A stretch of DNA of 11,871 nucleotides from Candidatus Taylorbacteria bacterium RIFCSPHIGHO2_02_FULL_46_13 (GCA_001821015.1 MHRQ01000004.1:1-11871); one strand, 5' to 3'; shown: positions 5,767 to 11,871, counted from the stretch's first letter. The notes: generated by a model not told the origin, from the letters alone. A program made the numbers and translations.

Positions 5767-5805
5767 GAGGGTTAAGTCCTCAAGCTGATACGGCTTTTCC
5801 GTATC
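5767..5805 (+). promoter_or_regulatory. Two hairpins in the purC leader
   Basis: GAGG/CCTC (5767-5770 with 5778-5781) is a weak hairpin. GATACGG (5787-5793) with CCGTATC (5799-5805) is a clear 7-bp stem with a 5-nt loop. They end about 14 nt before the purC ribosome site, so they do not mask it. No T-run follows, so this is not an attenuator of the usual kind, and it does not match the purine riboswitch pattern. Confidence 0.35.
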
Positions 5806-5832
5806 GTGAACATTGTAAAGAAAGGTAAACTT

Positions 5833-6696
5833 ATGAGTAGAGCGCTCCTTGCGGAGGGTAAAACGAAGCAAGTCTTTGCCGTGGAGGAAGATCCAAGCAG
5901 AGTGGACATTTTTTCGAAGGAGGATATAACCGCCGGAGACGGCAAAAAACACGACATCTTGAAAGGCAAAGCGGACTTTGCCAATCGTACGACCTGCAAT
6001 GTCTTTCGGCTTCTGAAAAGCGCCGGCATTCCTGTCGCGTTTGACGAGCAAACAGGCCCGACGTCCTTCAGGGCACCAAGGTGTCGAATGCTTCCATACG
6101 AAGTTGTGGTTCGCCGCGAAGCACACGGCTCATACCTCAAACGCAATCCCAGTCTTGTGAAGGGTCGTCGCTTTGAAGAACTTCTTCTTGAGTACTTTCT
6201 CAAGACAAGTGGTAAGAAATGGAAGGCACACAGCCTTATCTGTGATGACCCGCTCATTGGCTTTGTGTGGAGTCCCACTGAAAAGTACCTCTATGGGTTA
6301 AGGCTTTACAACCCAGCGGCCGACATGCTGGGTCAGGATCCTTTCCTGATACTTTTGCCTGACGAGGTATTGAGCGATGCCAAGGAAGTTGCATACATCA
6401 AACGGATGGGAGATATTGCCAAGAGTACCTTCCTGTCTCTGGAGACAGCATGGAATCGTGTGGGATGTAAACTCGTAGATTTCAAGGTTGAATTCGGTGT
6501 TTCTGATGCAGGCGAACTTTTGCTTGCCGATGTTATTGACAACGATTCGTGGCGCGTCATTGAAGATGGCGCGTACCTAGACAAGCAAGTCTATCGCGAC
6601 GGCGGTGGTCTTGATGAGGTTATCGCGAAGTACGCTCGTGTCGCGGATATTACCGATACATTCAATCCGCCACCAAGCCATACGAGTACAGTCTGA
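5833..6696 (+). CDS. purC: SAICAR synthetase (phosphoribosylaminoimidazole-succinocarboxamide synthase)
   Basis: Joins CAIR and aspartate with ATP to give SAICAR, step 8 of de novo IMP synthesis. The 287-residue protein shows the N-terminal nucleotide loop EGKTKQVF (8-15), the DGKKHDILKGKADFAN segment (36-51), VVVRREAHGSYLKRNP (91-106), LICDDP (135-140), and the C-terminal LVDFKVEFG (214-222) with LLADVIDNDSWR (230-241). The REAHGSYLKRNP form and the roughly 50 extra residues over the short bacterial enzyme place it in the longer PurC group. I chose ATG 5833, which has GAAAGG at good spacing; an upstream GTG at 5806 in the same frame has no SD and overlaps the leader hairpin. It feeds the IMP pool used by the guaB and purA products encoded on the other strand 4 kb away. 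Nearest genes are not purine genes. Confidence 0.95.
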   Translation: MSRALLAEGKTKQVFAVEEDPSRVDIFSKEDITAGDGKKHDILKGKADFANRTTCNVFRLLKSAGIPVAFDEQTGPTSFRAPRCRMLPYEVVVRREAHGSYLKRNPSLVKGRRFEELLLEYFLKTSGKKWKAHSLICDDPLIGFVWSPTEKYLYGLRLYNPAADMLGQDPFLILLPDEVLSDAKEVAYIKRMGDIAKSTFLSLETAWNRVGCKLVDFKVEFGVSDAGELLLADVIDNDSWRVIEDGAYLDKQVYRDGGGLDEVIAKYARVADITDTFNPPPSHTSTV

Positions 6697-6711
6697 TCGT
6701 TCTTTCATTTC

Positions 6712-6748
6712 AACCCTAGGAGGGTATATACTCCCGGGGTTTTCTTTT
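6712..6748 (+). terminator. Rho-independent terminator of purC
   Basis: Arms 6712-6722 (AACCCTAGGAG) and 6731-6741 pair with ten base pairs, including one G-T, and one A/C mismatch. The loop is 8 nt. The tail TTTTCTTTT (6740-6748) follows. It begins 16 bp after the purC stop. Confidence 0.85.
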
Positions 6749-6809
6749 GAGTCACTTTTTCTTTTGCCTATCTTGTATTCTTGTATTATTCTAGACGCAT
6801 CTACCTAAT

Positions 6810-7730
6810 ATGTATCAGAGAGGAAAAATTTCTTACATTCTAAGCCAGGCAGTGTTTGTTCTTGCATTGGCCGGCGCAGCATCCGCTGCTTTCTATTATT
6901 TCCATAAAGAGCCATGTGAAGTCCCTATCGCATACCGTATTAGCACGTTTGATACACAGTTTGGTCTCAGTCGTACAGATTTTTTAGAGGCTATAAACCA
7001 AGCAAGCGATATATGGGAAAAGGCCATTGGGCGTGATTTGTTTACGTATGATCCAAAAGGGAAGCTCCAGATAAACTTGGTGTATGACGAACGCCAGCAA
7101 GAAACAAAAGATCGCCAACAAATCGGTGTCGCCATAGATCAAACGGAATCTTTGTACAAGACCAAACGTGCCGAATTTGATGCTCTGACTGCACAATACA
7201 AAACCGCTACAGCCGAGTATGAATCTCTTGCTACAGATTTTCGTGCGAAGGCAGATGCCTACGAAGCAGATGTCAGTGCATACAATGGTCGCGGTGGCGG
7301 ATCAAAGAGTGAATACAATCGCCTGACCCAAGAAAAAAATGAATTACTTGCGCTACAGGCTACCCTTGAACCCAAGCGACTTGCGGTCAATGCACTTGCC
7401 GATAGGCTTCGCATACTCACGGCTGAAGTTAATGCACTTGCCGGAGAAACAAATGCCAAAATAGATTCATATAATAGTGGACAATTTGTCGGAAAAGAGT
7501 TTGATGCAGGGCTCTATATTCGTGACGCAAAAGGGGAGCGGATAACGATTTATCAATTTGACAGCAAAGCAAAGCTTATTCGCGTGCTTGCGCATGAGCT
7601 TGGGCATGCTTTGGGACTTGAACATAATGATAACCTGATCTCTATTATGTATGCGCTCAATCAAAGTGAGAGGGAAAAACTAAGCTCCGACGACCTTGTT
7701 GCATTGAAGACGCTTTGCGGTATTCAATAG
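6810..7730 (+). CDS. Membrane-anchored matrixin-like zinc metalloprotease with coiled-coil insertion
   Basis: A predicted extracytoplasmic protease of the metzincin clan. Residues 10-30 form an N-terminal hydrophobic segment (anchor or signal peptide). Residues 53-93 resemble the matrixin N-terminal subdomain (an AINQASDIWEKA helix, then a strand INLVYD). The active site HELGHALGLEH (262-272) gives zinc ligands His262, His266 and His272 and catalytic Glu263, followed by the Met-turn at Met280 (SIMYALNQ). Between them, about residues 100-225, lies an Ala/Glu/Lys-rich helical stretch that looks like two coiled-coil segments broken by GRGGGSK (160-166); this is not part of normal matrixins. No cysteine-switch propeptide is visible. 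The start ATG 6810 has no SD; a possible -10 TATTAT lies at 6784-6789. A strong terminator separates it from purC, so it is its own unit. Substrate unknown. Confidence 0.88.
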   Translation: MYQRGKISYILSQAVFVLALAGAASAAFYYFHKEPCEVPIAYRISTFDTQFGLSRTDFLEAINQASDIWEKAIGRDLFTYDPKGKLQINLVYDERQQETKDRQQIGVAIDQTESLYKTKRAEFDALTAQYKTATAEYESLATDFRAKADAYEADVSAYNGRGGGSKSEYNRLTQEKNELLALQATLEPKRLAVNALADRLRILTAEVNALAGETNAKIDSYNSGQFVGKEFDAGLYIRDAKGERITIYQFDSKAKLIRVLAHELGHALGLEHNDNLISIMYALNQSEREKLSSDDLVALKTLCGIQ

Positions 7731-7836
7731 TCCCTGTGCCTGTAGTACATCACGTACCGTCTCTTTTCATCAGAGAATTTTCTGCACTTCACAAAATTTG
7801 AACCAGTGATACCATAGACTCAGAAAGGAGGGTCTT

Positions 7837-8394
7837 ATGACCAGTGTTTCTTTAACATTACCTGTATGTTTCTGTGGAGCAAAAAATGAGTGGCTGTCTC
7901 AAAGCAGGCAAAAAAAGAGTCGCTTAGTGATATCTGGCTGGCAATGTGGTTCTTGTTTAAGGCCGGGACGTTTGATTAGGCACGAAGGGGGAAACGCTTT
8001 CGTCATTCCCCGAGCGTTAGTTTACATATTTCCGAAAGAGGCCATTGAATACGTGGAAAAATCACTTCTCAATCTATTCCACGCTAATGCACGACGCTTG
8101 TGGCACTTGCGTGATCGCTATGAAGCAGTCTGCTATCAGCAAATTTGTCATAAGCTGGGGCTTCCCCAACAATACGCGTGGCGGCCCTTGACGGATTTTC
8201 AACTTCCCACATTCATGGCTATGGTCGCAATGATTTACAAGGACGTTTCATGGTTGGAGCCGACGGGATTTGATGCATCACCCATTCCTGATTTTGTTCC
8301 CCCGCATTTGATCGTCCATGTGCTTCATGTACGCTCATCTAAAACAGGTGATCCCGAAAGTAGTTGGTGGACTAAATTTTCGCGTTCCAAGTGA
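7837..8394 (+). CDS. Unknown protein with N-terminal zinc-ribbon-like cysteines
   Basis: I do not recognise a family. The 185-residue protein has Cys11-x-Cys13-Gly near the start and Cys37-x-x-Cys40 after 23 residues, a spacing that fits a small zinc ribbon or treble-clef finger. The rest (60-185) has no membrane segment; it is rich in aromatic residues and His, with a proline-rich part (148-157) and a basic Ser-rich end. The start is very clear: AGAAAGGAGGG lies 5 nt before ATG 7837, the strongest ribosome site in the window. A possible promoter is TTCACA (7788-7793), 16 bp, TACCAT (7810-7815). It is followed by a good terminator, so it is probably monocistronic. Function could involve nucleic acid or protein binding through the zinc site, but this is inference only. 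Confidence 0.75.
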   Translation: MTSVSLTLPVCFCGAKNEWLSQSRQKKSRLVISGWQCGSCLRPGRLIRHEGGNAFVIPRALVYIFPKEAIEYVEKSLLNLFHANARRLWHLRDRYEAVCYQQICHKLGLPQQYAWRPLTDFQLPTFMAMVAMIYKDVSWLEPTGFDASPIPDFVPPHLIVHVLHVRSSKTGDPESSWWTKFSRSK

Positions 8395-8426
8395 ATGCGC
8401 GCGCTCGTTTTGAGTTCGTGCTTTGC

Positions 8427-8455
8427 AGGCTCTGTTTCAACAGGGCCTTTCTTTA
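8427..8455 (+). terminator. Rho-independent terminator of the zinc-ribbon-like gene
   Basis: AGGCTCTGT (8427-8435) pairs with ACAGGGCCT (8440-8448) with one G-T pair and a TTCA tetraloop, followed by TTCTTTA. It begins 33 bp after the stop and closes the unit before the sigma factor gene. Confidence 0.85.
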
Positions 8456-8565
8456 TGCTTCCACGGGCTTAGAGTCTATGTATTGTCTTTTATAGACATG
8501 CTACTATGCCGCTATGCGCCACGCTGTAATAATGCCTATATTTAGTCGTCTCAATACAACAGAAG

Positions 8566-9072
8566 GTGATTAATCCTAAGCTGGAAAAGCTCTTTCTAGA
8601 GACGTATGATATGCATGCCGACGAGATTTTTCGGTACTGCTATTTCAAGCTTTCTGATCGAGATCGCGCCAAAGATGCTACCCAGGAGGTTTTTATGAAG
8701 GTGTGGCAGTATTTAGTAGGGGGAAAGGAAGTTACCTATATGCGCGCCTTTTTGTTTACGGTAGCTTCCAATTACGTCAAAGATCAGTGGAAAAAGAAAA
8801 AAGCTTTGCCAATGAGTATGTTGCAGGTTAACGAAGATGATGAGCCCTTTGATTTCCCCGATCCTGATGAGTCTGCACTGACCGAAACTGAGTATCGTCT
8901 TGCACTTCGTTTATTCCAGAAACTGTCTGATGAAGATAGGCAACTTTTACAGCTTCGATTTGTTGAGGATAAGACCGTCAAGGAAATTGCCAGAGTGTTG
9001 GGAGAGCGGGAGAATACCGTTGCCGTACGTCTTTCTCGAGCGCTTGCGCGCCTGAGAAGTCATATAAAATAA
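8566..9072 (+). CDS. RNA polymerase sigma factor, sigma-70 ECF-like
   Basis: A 168-residue protein with the two domains of ECF sigma factors, which direct core RNA polymerase to special promoters. Sigma region 2 is at about 10-75 (DEIFRYCYFKLSDRDRAKDA, then TQEVFMKVWQYL). Sigma region 4 is at about 110-165, with the helix-turn-helix TVKEIARVLGERENTV (137-152). The linker is acidic. The start is GTG 8566; it is the only start-like codon in frame before the conserved part and after a stop at 8530. An AGAAGG lies right against the GTG, which is too close for a normal SD, so initiation may be unusual. A 13-codon ORF (8532-8573) ends across this start. The next gene, a DUF5667-type membrane protein, begins 4 bp after the stop, which suggests a sigma/regulator operon. 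The signal is unknown. Confidence 0.92.
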   Translation: MINPKLEKLFLETYDMHADEIFRYCYFKLSDRDRAKDATQEVFMKVWQYLVGGKEVTYMRAFLFTVASNYVKDQWKKKKALPMSMLQVNEDDEPFDFPDPDESALTETEYRLALRLFQKLSDEDRQLLQLRFVEDKTVKEIARVLGERENTVAVRLSRALARLRSHIK

Positions 9073-9076
9073 ATTC

Positions 9077-10165
9077 ATGAACGATAAGCTATTTCATACA
9101 GTATTTGCACGAATGAAGAGAGAAAAGCTCTCGGCGCTTGAACGTACCCGATTGCGTGAGCAGTTAGGTTCGCGCATATATAACGACAAGCCCGCCTATT
9201 CAGAGTTTGCTTGGATGAGATTTTCTTTTTATTTTTCTCATATTTCTCGGCCCGTTGTGTATGTAGCTTTGACCTCCTTTATTTTCATTATCGGTGGAGG
9301 AATATCGTATGCCGCTGAGAGTTCTTTGCCGGGAAGTTTGCTGTATTCGCTTAAGGTTTCGGTGACTGAACCCTTACGTGAGAAGCTCGCCTTTTCGGCT
9401 GCGTCTCAAGCGCATCTTGAAGTCCAGCTCGCCGAGCGACGACTTTCCGAAGTTTCATCGCTCGCTTCAGAAGGGCGTTTAGACGCAAAAGTCAAAGACT
9501 CTCTGTTTAACGAAGCGGCTCGTCACGTTACGAAATTCAAAGAAAAACTAGCTGAAGCGGACGAGGGTATTGCTCCGGAGAGCGCAGCAGATTTAAGCTC
9601 TCACCTTGAAGCATCGCTGGACGCACATGTAGAGCTCGCGGAGGAGGCGGAACAGAGCAAAAAGGGAGGGGAATCTATCAGTCTCGCAGGGGGGTTGACA
9701 CCATCTAGCGCGTCAAGCTCGCTTGATACGCTACGCAACTCTGCCGAGGAAGTCTCACAGGTACGTATAAATGCTGAGAAAAAAATCAGTGCCCGACGTA
9801 CTGAAGCTCTCAAAAAGAAGTCTGAGAATAAATTTAAGCAAGTCTCAAAGGAATATGAACATACACGAGCGCTTTTACAGACACGTGCCACGAATCTATC
9901 GGCAACCACGACAGCCAATCTCCAGGAGGATTTGAACGTAGCACAGAGTACGCTTGAGGGCGGAAAAGCGGATTTAGAAACACAGTCGTATCGTGACACA
10001 CTCCCCAAACTGCTTAAAGCGGGGCGGGCGGTTCAGGAAGCTCAAATCATGCTTGATGCCACTCCGGACAATGACAACTTGATTTCTGATCATGAAGAAT
10101 CATCATATTCAGACAACACAGAGAGAGATAATTCATTCAACCTAGACATACGGACGCACGATTAA
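9077..10165 (+). CDS. DUF5667-type single-pass membrane protein, possible regulator of the upstream sigma factor
   Basis: A 362-residue protein. Residues 1-56 are cytoplasmic and basic, 57-79 a transmembrane helix, and from 79 on comes the segment AAESSLPGSLLYSLKVSVTE with the following long helices to about 195, the pattern of DUF5667 domains. Such domains often occur downstream of ECF sigma factors, and position suggests an anti-sigma-like role: N-terminus inside to hold the sigma factor, helical sensor outside. No zinc-type anti-sigma (HxxxCxxC) motif is present, so the mechanism would differ from classical ZAS proteins. Residues 200-220 are Ser/Gly-rich, 221-330 a second helical, partly coiled-coil part, and 331-362 an acidic disordered tail. 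No SD precedes ATG 9077; the 4-bp gap to the sigma stop suggests translational coupling. A weak GCTA/TAGC hairpin plus T-rich stretch follows at 10169-10191. Confidence 0.85.
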   Translation: MNDKLFHTVFARMKREKLSALERTRLREQLGSRIYNDKPAYSEFAWMRFSFYFSHISRPVVYVALTSFIFIIGGGISYAAESSLPGSLLYSLKVSVTEPLREKLAFSAASQAHLEVQLAERRLSEVSSLASEGRLDAKVKDSLFNEAARHVTKFKEKLAEADEGIAPESAADLSSHLEASLDAHVELAEEAEQSKKGGESISLAGGLTPSSASSSLDTLRNSAEEVSQVRINAEKKISARRTEALKKKSENKFKQVSKEYEHTRALLQTRATNLSATTTANLQEDLNVAQSTLEGGKADLETQSYRDTLPKLLKAGRAVQEAQIMLDATPDNDNLISDHEESSYSDNTERDNSFNLDIRTHD

Positions 10166-10307
10166 GAAGCTATTATAGCCATATTTTTACAGGGTTTTTT
10201 GAGTGTTGCGTTTTAATTTGTCAGATGCTACTGTAGTTGCCGTAGGTTCTGGTCAGGAGTGGTTGGTGTTAATAGCGATTAGTTTTACCAGCAACTAAAA
10301 CTACAAC

Positions 10308-10367
10308 ATGGACGAGGACACAAAACCTGAAGAAGAAAAGACTACTGAAGAAGAAGAGACTGAATAA
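10308..10367 (+). CDS. Possible 19-aa highly acidic peptide
   Basis: An ATG at 10308 opens a 19-codon frame ending in TAA; 11 of 19 residues are Asp or Glu, with EEE and EEEE runs. It lies alone in a region of about 270 bp between the DUF5667 gene and a 51-aa gene, and a very strong terminator starts 7 bp after its stop, as expected for a real transcription unit. A 7-bp hairpin (10280-10286 with 10297-10303) sits just before the ATG. No SD is visible and no clear promoter was found (TTGGTG at 10263 has only a poor -10). The remaining bases 10166-10279 hold nothing I recognise. It could also be the 3' part of a non-coding RNA with a chance ORF. Confidence 0.35.
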   Translation: MDEDTKPEEEKTTEEEETE

Positions 10368-10374
10368 ATTCTGA

Positions 10375-10412
10375 AAACACAAAAGCCCCGTGCGGGGCTT
10401 TTGTGTTTTTTT
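10375..10412 (+). terminator. Very strong rho-independent terminator
   Basis: ACACAAAAGCCCC (10377-10389) pairs without mismatch with 10394-10406 around a GTGC loop. Flanking A and T runs extend pairing by two more bases and supply the T-tail to 10412. It is the strongest terminator in the window. The preceding annotated gene ends 210 bp upstream, which supports a separate short transcript here. Confidence 0.95.
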
Positions 10413-10428
10413 GTTTTCGGGATATTCT
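10401..10428 (+). promoter_or_regulatory. Candidate promoter overlapping the terminator
   Basis: TTGTGT (10401-10406), 16-bp spacer, TATTCT (10423-10428). The ATG of the 51-aa gene lies 7 nt after the -10, so the transcript would be leaderless. The -35 lies within the right arm and tail of the preceding terminator, an economical arrangement. Confidence 0.35.
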
Positions 10429-10435
10429 TAAGCAT

Positions 10436-10591
10436 ATGAAGAACTATGCCAAAGTGGGGAATAGAGATGGACGTCCTGCCTATCGTACCGCATCAGTATT
10501 TCGTTATAAAAAATATGTAACGGTAGCCCATTCAAAATCTACGTACAAACGAGCTTACCAGTACCGTTCGGAAAAAGATAACAAACGTTAA
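10436..10591 (+). CDS. Small highly basic protein of 51 aa, unknown
   Basis: The protein has 15 Lys/Arg against 3 Asp/Glu and 7 tyrosines, so it is strongly basic and aromatic; nucleic-acid or ribosome binding would fit, but no family is recognised. The tyrosines and basic residues alternate through the C-terminal half (SKSTYKRAYQYR). I chose ATG 10436 because it sits 7 nt after a -10-like TATTCT, so it may be leaderless; the same frame is open upstream to 10403, but that would start inside the terminator. No SD. The TAA at 10589-10591 is followed by about 100 bp before the ligase gene. Confidence 0.5.
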   Translation: MKNYAKVGNRDGRPAYRTASVFRYKKYVTVAHSKSTYKRAYQYRSEKDNKR

Positions 10592-10675
10592 GTCCGTACA
10601 GTCAGTGGCGGTAAGATGATAAGAGCTTTGCGGTACTAAGGGTATGGAATTGCTTCTCGCGTTCATCATTATTCT

Positions 10676-10684
10676 TGCTATACT
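10676..10684 (+). promoter_or_regulatory. Extended -10 promoter of the D-Ala-D-Ala ligase gene
   Basis: TGCTATACT is an extended -10 element with one mismatch. Exactly 6 nt separate it from the ATG at 10691, so transcription should begin at or next to the start codon. No -35 at normal spacing was found (TTGCTT at 10650 is 23 bp away). Confidence 0.5.
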
Positions 10685-10690
10685 TCCGCT

Positions 10691-11677
10691 ATGCACATAG
10701 GTTCAAAAATTACCGTTGGGATACTGCGCGGTGGCCCCTCGAGCGAACACGAGGTTTCTTTGCAGACGGGAGAAAACGTCTTAAAAAATCTACACCCGGC
10801 GAAATATACGCCGCGCGACATTCTGATTGATAAAGAGGGTGTGTGGCATATCAATGGAGCTTCGCGCAAACCGGGACAGGCCCTTAAAGGCGTGGATGTT
10901 GCGTTCAATGCTCTGCATGGTGAATATGGTGAAGACGGGAGGGTACAACATATTCTTGAACATTTTTCCGTTCCCTATACGGGATCAAAATTATTTAGTT
11001 CCATACTGGCGATGAATAAAATCTTGACAAAACAACGTGTTTTGGAGGAGGGGATGAAAACACCGATGTACGCGGTTGTAAGGGTTGAAGGAAGAAATAG
11101 AGAAGAAGCTATACTTTCTGCGTTTCGTTCTGTTCCGCTTCCAGCGATTATCAAGCCGGTGAATCTTGGTTCATCCGTTGGCATGACGATTGCTCGGGAT
11201 TTTGTGAGTTTTGAGTCCGGTATTCGCAAGGCACTTGCCGTTGCTTCGGTTGCATTAGTAGAAGAATTTATCAAAGGTAAAGAAGCAAGTTGCGGCGTGA
11301 TAGAGGGTTTCCGGGGAAAAGACATTTACTCTCTCCTTCCTATTGAAATTCGTCCTCCATCAGATAAAGATTTTTTTGATTATGAAGCAAAATATTCAGG
11401 AAAGTCGCAGGAAATTTGTCCGGGTAATTTCTCACCAGAAGAAATGACTGAACTACAACGGCTTGCGGTACTCGCACATCGTGCGCTTGGGCTTCGCCAT
11501 TACTCAAGGTCTGATTTTATCGTAACCCCCAAGCGCGGTATCTATTTTCTAGAAGCCAACAATGCTGCTGCGGTGGGGCTTACTCCTGAATCGCTCATGC
11601 CTAAAGCTCTTCGCGCGGTCGGGTCTGATTTGCCTGAATTTTTGGATCATGTGATCACGCTGGCACTTGCCCCTTAG
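10691..11677 (+). CDS. ddl: D-alanine--D-alanine ligase
   Basis: An ATP-grasp enzyme that makes D-Ala-D-Ala for the peptidoglycan precursor in the cytosol. At 328 residues it has normal length. Motifs: GGPSSEHEVS (14-23, with the Glu that binds the first D-Ala), HGEYGEDGRVQ (76-86), KPVNLGSSVGM (155-165, ATP and substrate loop), and DYEAKYSG (230-237), whose Tyr235 fits D-Ala rather than D-lactate specificity. RSDFIV (273-278) and the Mg2+ ligands Glu288 and Asn290 in LEANN complete the site. Odd: after Asn290 the usual T-x-P-G reads NAAAVG, two residues longer. The ATG start lacks an SD and sits 6 nt after an extended -10, so the mRNA is probably leaderless. No clear terminator follows within the 100 bp before the tRNA gene. 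Confidence 0.95.
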   Translation: MHIGSKITVGILRGGPSSEHEVSLQTGENVLKNLHPAKYTPRDILIDKEGVWHINGASRKPGQALKGVDVAFNALHGEYGEDGRVQHILEHFSVPYTGSKLFSSILAMNKILTKQRVLEEGMKTPMYAVVRVEGRNREEAILSAFRSVPLPAIIKPVNLGSSVGMTIARDFVSFESGIRKALAVASVALVEEFIKGKEASCGVIEGFRGKDIYSLLPIEIRPPSDKDFFDYEAKYSGKSQEICPGNFSPEEMTELQRLAVLAHRALGLRHYSRSDFIVTPKRGIYFLEANNAAAVGLTPESLMPKALRAVGSDLPEFLDHVITLALAP

Positions 11678-11780
11678 CACATTTAAGTTTTATTTGTTGG
11701 GTAGAACCTACTACACTCTGAAGCACAATGCGCTAAGGGGTTGAGAAAAAGTAAGATTCATGTCAATCTAGTATGGTTCT

Positions 11781-11853
11781 GGGCCCGTAGTTCATCTGGT
11801 AGAACGCCTCATTTGCAATGAGGAGGTAAGCGGTTCGAGTCCGCTCGGGTCCA
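11781..11853 (+). tRNA. tRNA-Ala (anticodon TGC)
   Basis: A complete 73-nt cloverleaf: acceptor GGGCCCG/CGGGTCC with the G3-U70 wobble pair that is the identity mark of tRNA-Ala, D stem GTTC/GAAC, anticodon stem CCTCA/TGAGG around loop TTTGCAA (anticodon at 11814-11816), a 5-nt variable loop, T stem AGCGG/CCGCT with loop TTCGAGT, and discriminator A. The 3' CCA is not encoded (CAA follows), so a CCA-adding enzyme must be present. TAGTAT at 11769-11774 may be a -10, 6 nt before the mature 5' end. Confidence 0.98.
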
Positions 11854-11871
11854 CAATTCCGAATTTGAAGA

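Noticed and set aside
5684..5832. Purine riboswitch before purC
   Set aside because: The leader has two simple hairpins but not the three-way junction with the conserved loop and junction bases of that class.
5755..6278. Minus-strand ORFs of 123 and 168 aa
   Set aside because: They are antisense to purC with no ribosome site or recognisable domain.
9601..10008. 135-aa minus-strand ORF
   Set aside because: Antisense shadow of the helical DUF5667 protein; Ser/Arg/Ala-rich composition follows from the complementary codons.
10403..10435. Longer start for the 51-aa gene at 10403
   Set aside because: The start would fall within the terminator stem and T-tail, and has no SD.
1..11871. Recoded TGA (as in some Patescibacteria)
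   Set aside because: guaB and purC end naturally at TGA and no conserved frame contains an internal TGA.

Overview
The window looks like chromosomal DNA from a small-genome, Patescibacteria (CPR)-like bacterium. This is an inference from gene content and style: a sigma-70/ECF factor paired with a DUF5667-type membrane protein, a membrane-anchored matrixin-like protease, a free-standing GspE/PilB N-terminal domain, a long-form PurC, several starts without a Shine-Dalgarno (SD) sequence, and a tRNA-Ala without encoded CCA. Stop codons TAA, TAG and TGA are all used as stops, so the code is ordinary. No mobile element, CRISPR array or phage gene was seen.

Left part, minus strand (1-4831). purA (cut by the window edge) follows guaB with a 12-bp gap, so the two enzymes that draw on IMP (to AMP and to GMP) form one operon. 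Upstream of guaB is a gene-free stretch of about 430 bp with several inverted repeats, a candidate plus-strand small RNA, and the terminator of the next gene. That gene encodes a 178-aa stand-alone MshEN/GspE_N protein with its own promoter. Next to the promoter is a perfect 50-bp palindrome, which lies just after the stop of a GlcD/D-lactate-dehydrogenase-like FAD oxidase gene. The oxidase gene seems to be transcribed as a leaderless mRNA from an extended -10 promoter.

Middle, plus strand (4879-8455). A divergent promoter drives a membrane-anchored cyclophilin whose roughly 95-nt leader can fold into a three-way junction plus a hairpin touching the start codon, with a competing alternative fold. 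purC follows (IMP synthesis, the step class upstream of guaB and purA) and ends at a strong terminator. After it come a matrixin-like zinc protease with a coiled-coil insertion, and a small protein of unknown function with a zinc-ribbon-like cysteine pattern.

Right part, plus strand (8566-11853). An ECF-like sigma factor and a DUF5667-type single-pass membrane protein are separated by 4 bp and probably form a sigma/regulator pair. Two tiny genes follow: a possible 19-aa very acidic peptide closed by a very strong terminator, then a 51-aa very basic protein. D-Ala-D-Ala ligase (cell wall precursor) appears to be leaderless again. The window ends with a complete tRNA-Ala(TGC).

The most unusual material is non-coding: the bistable leader before the cyclophilin gene, the 50-bp palindrome, the candidate small RNA at 2313-2384, and the repeated layout of -10 box, 6-7 nt, then start codon.
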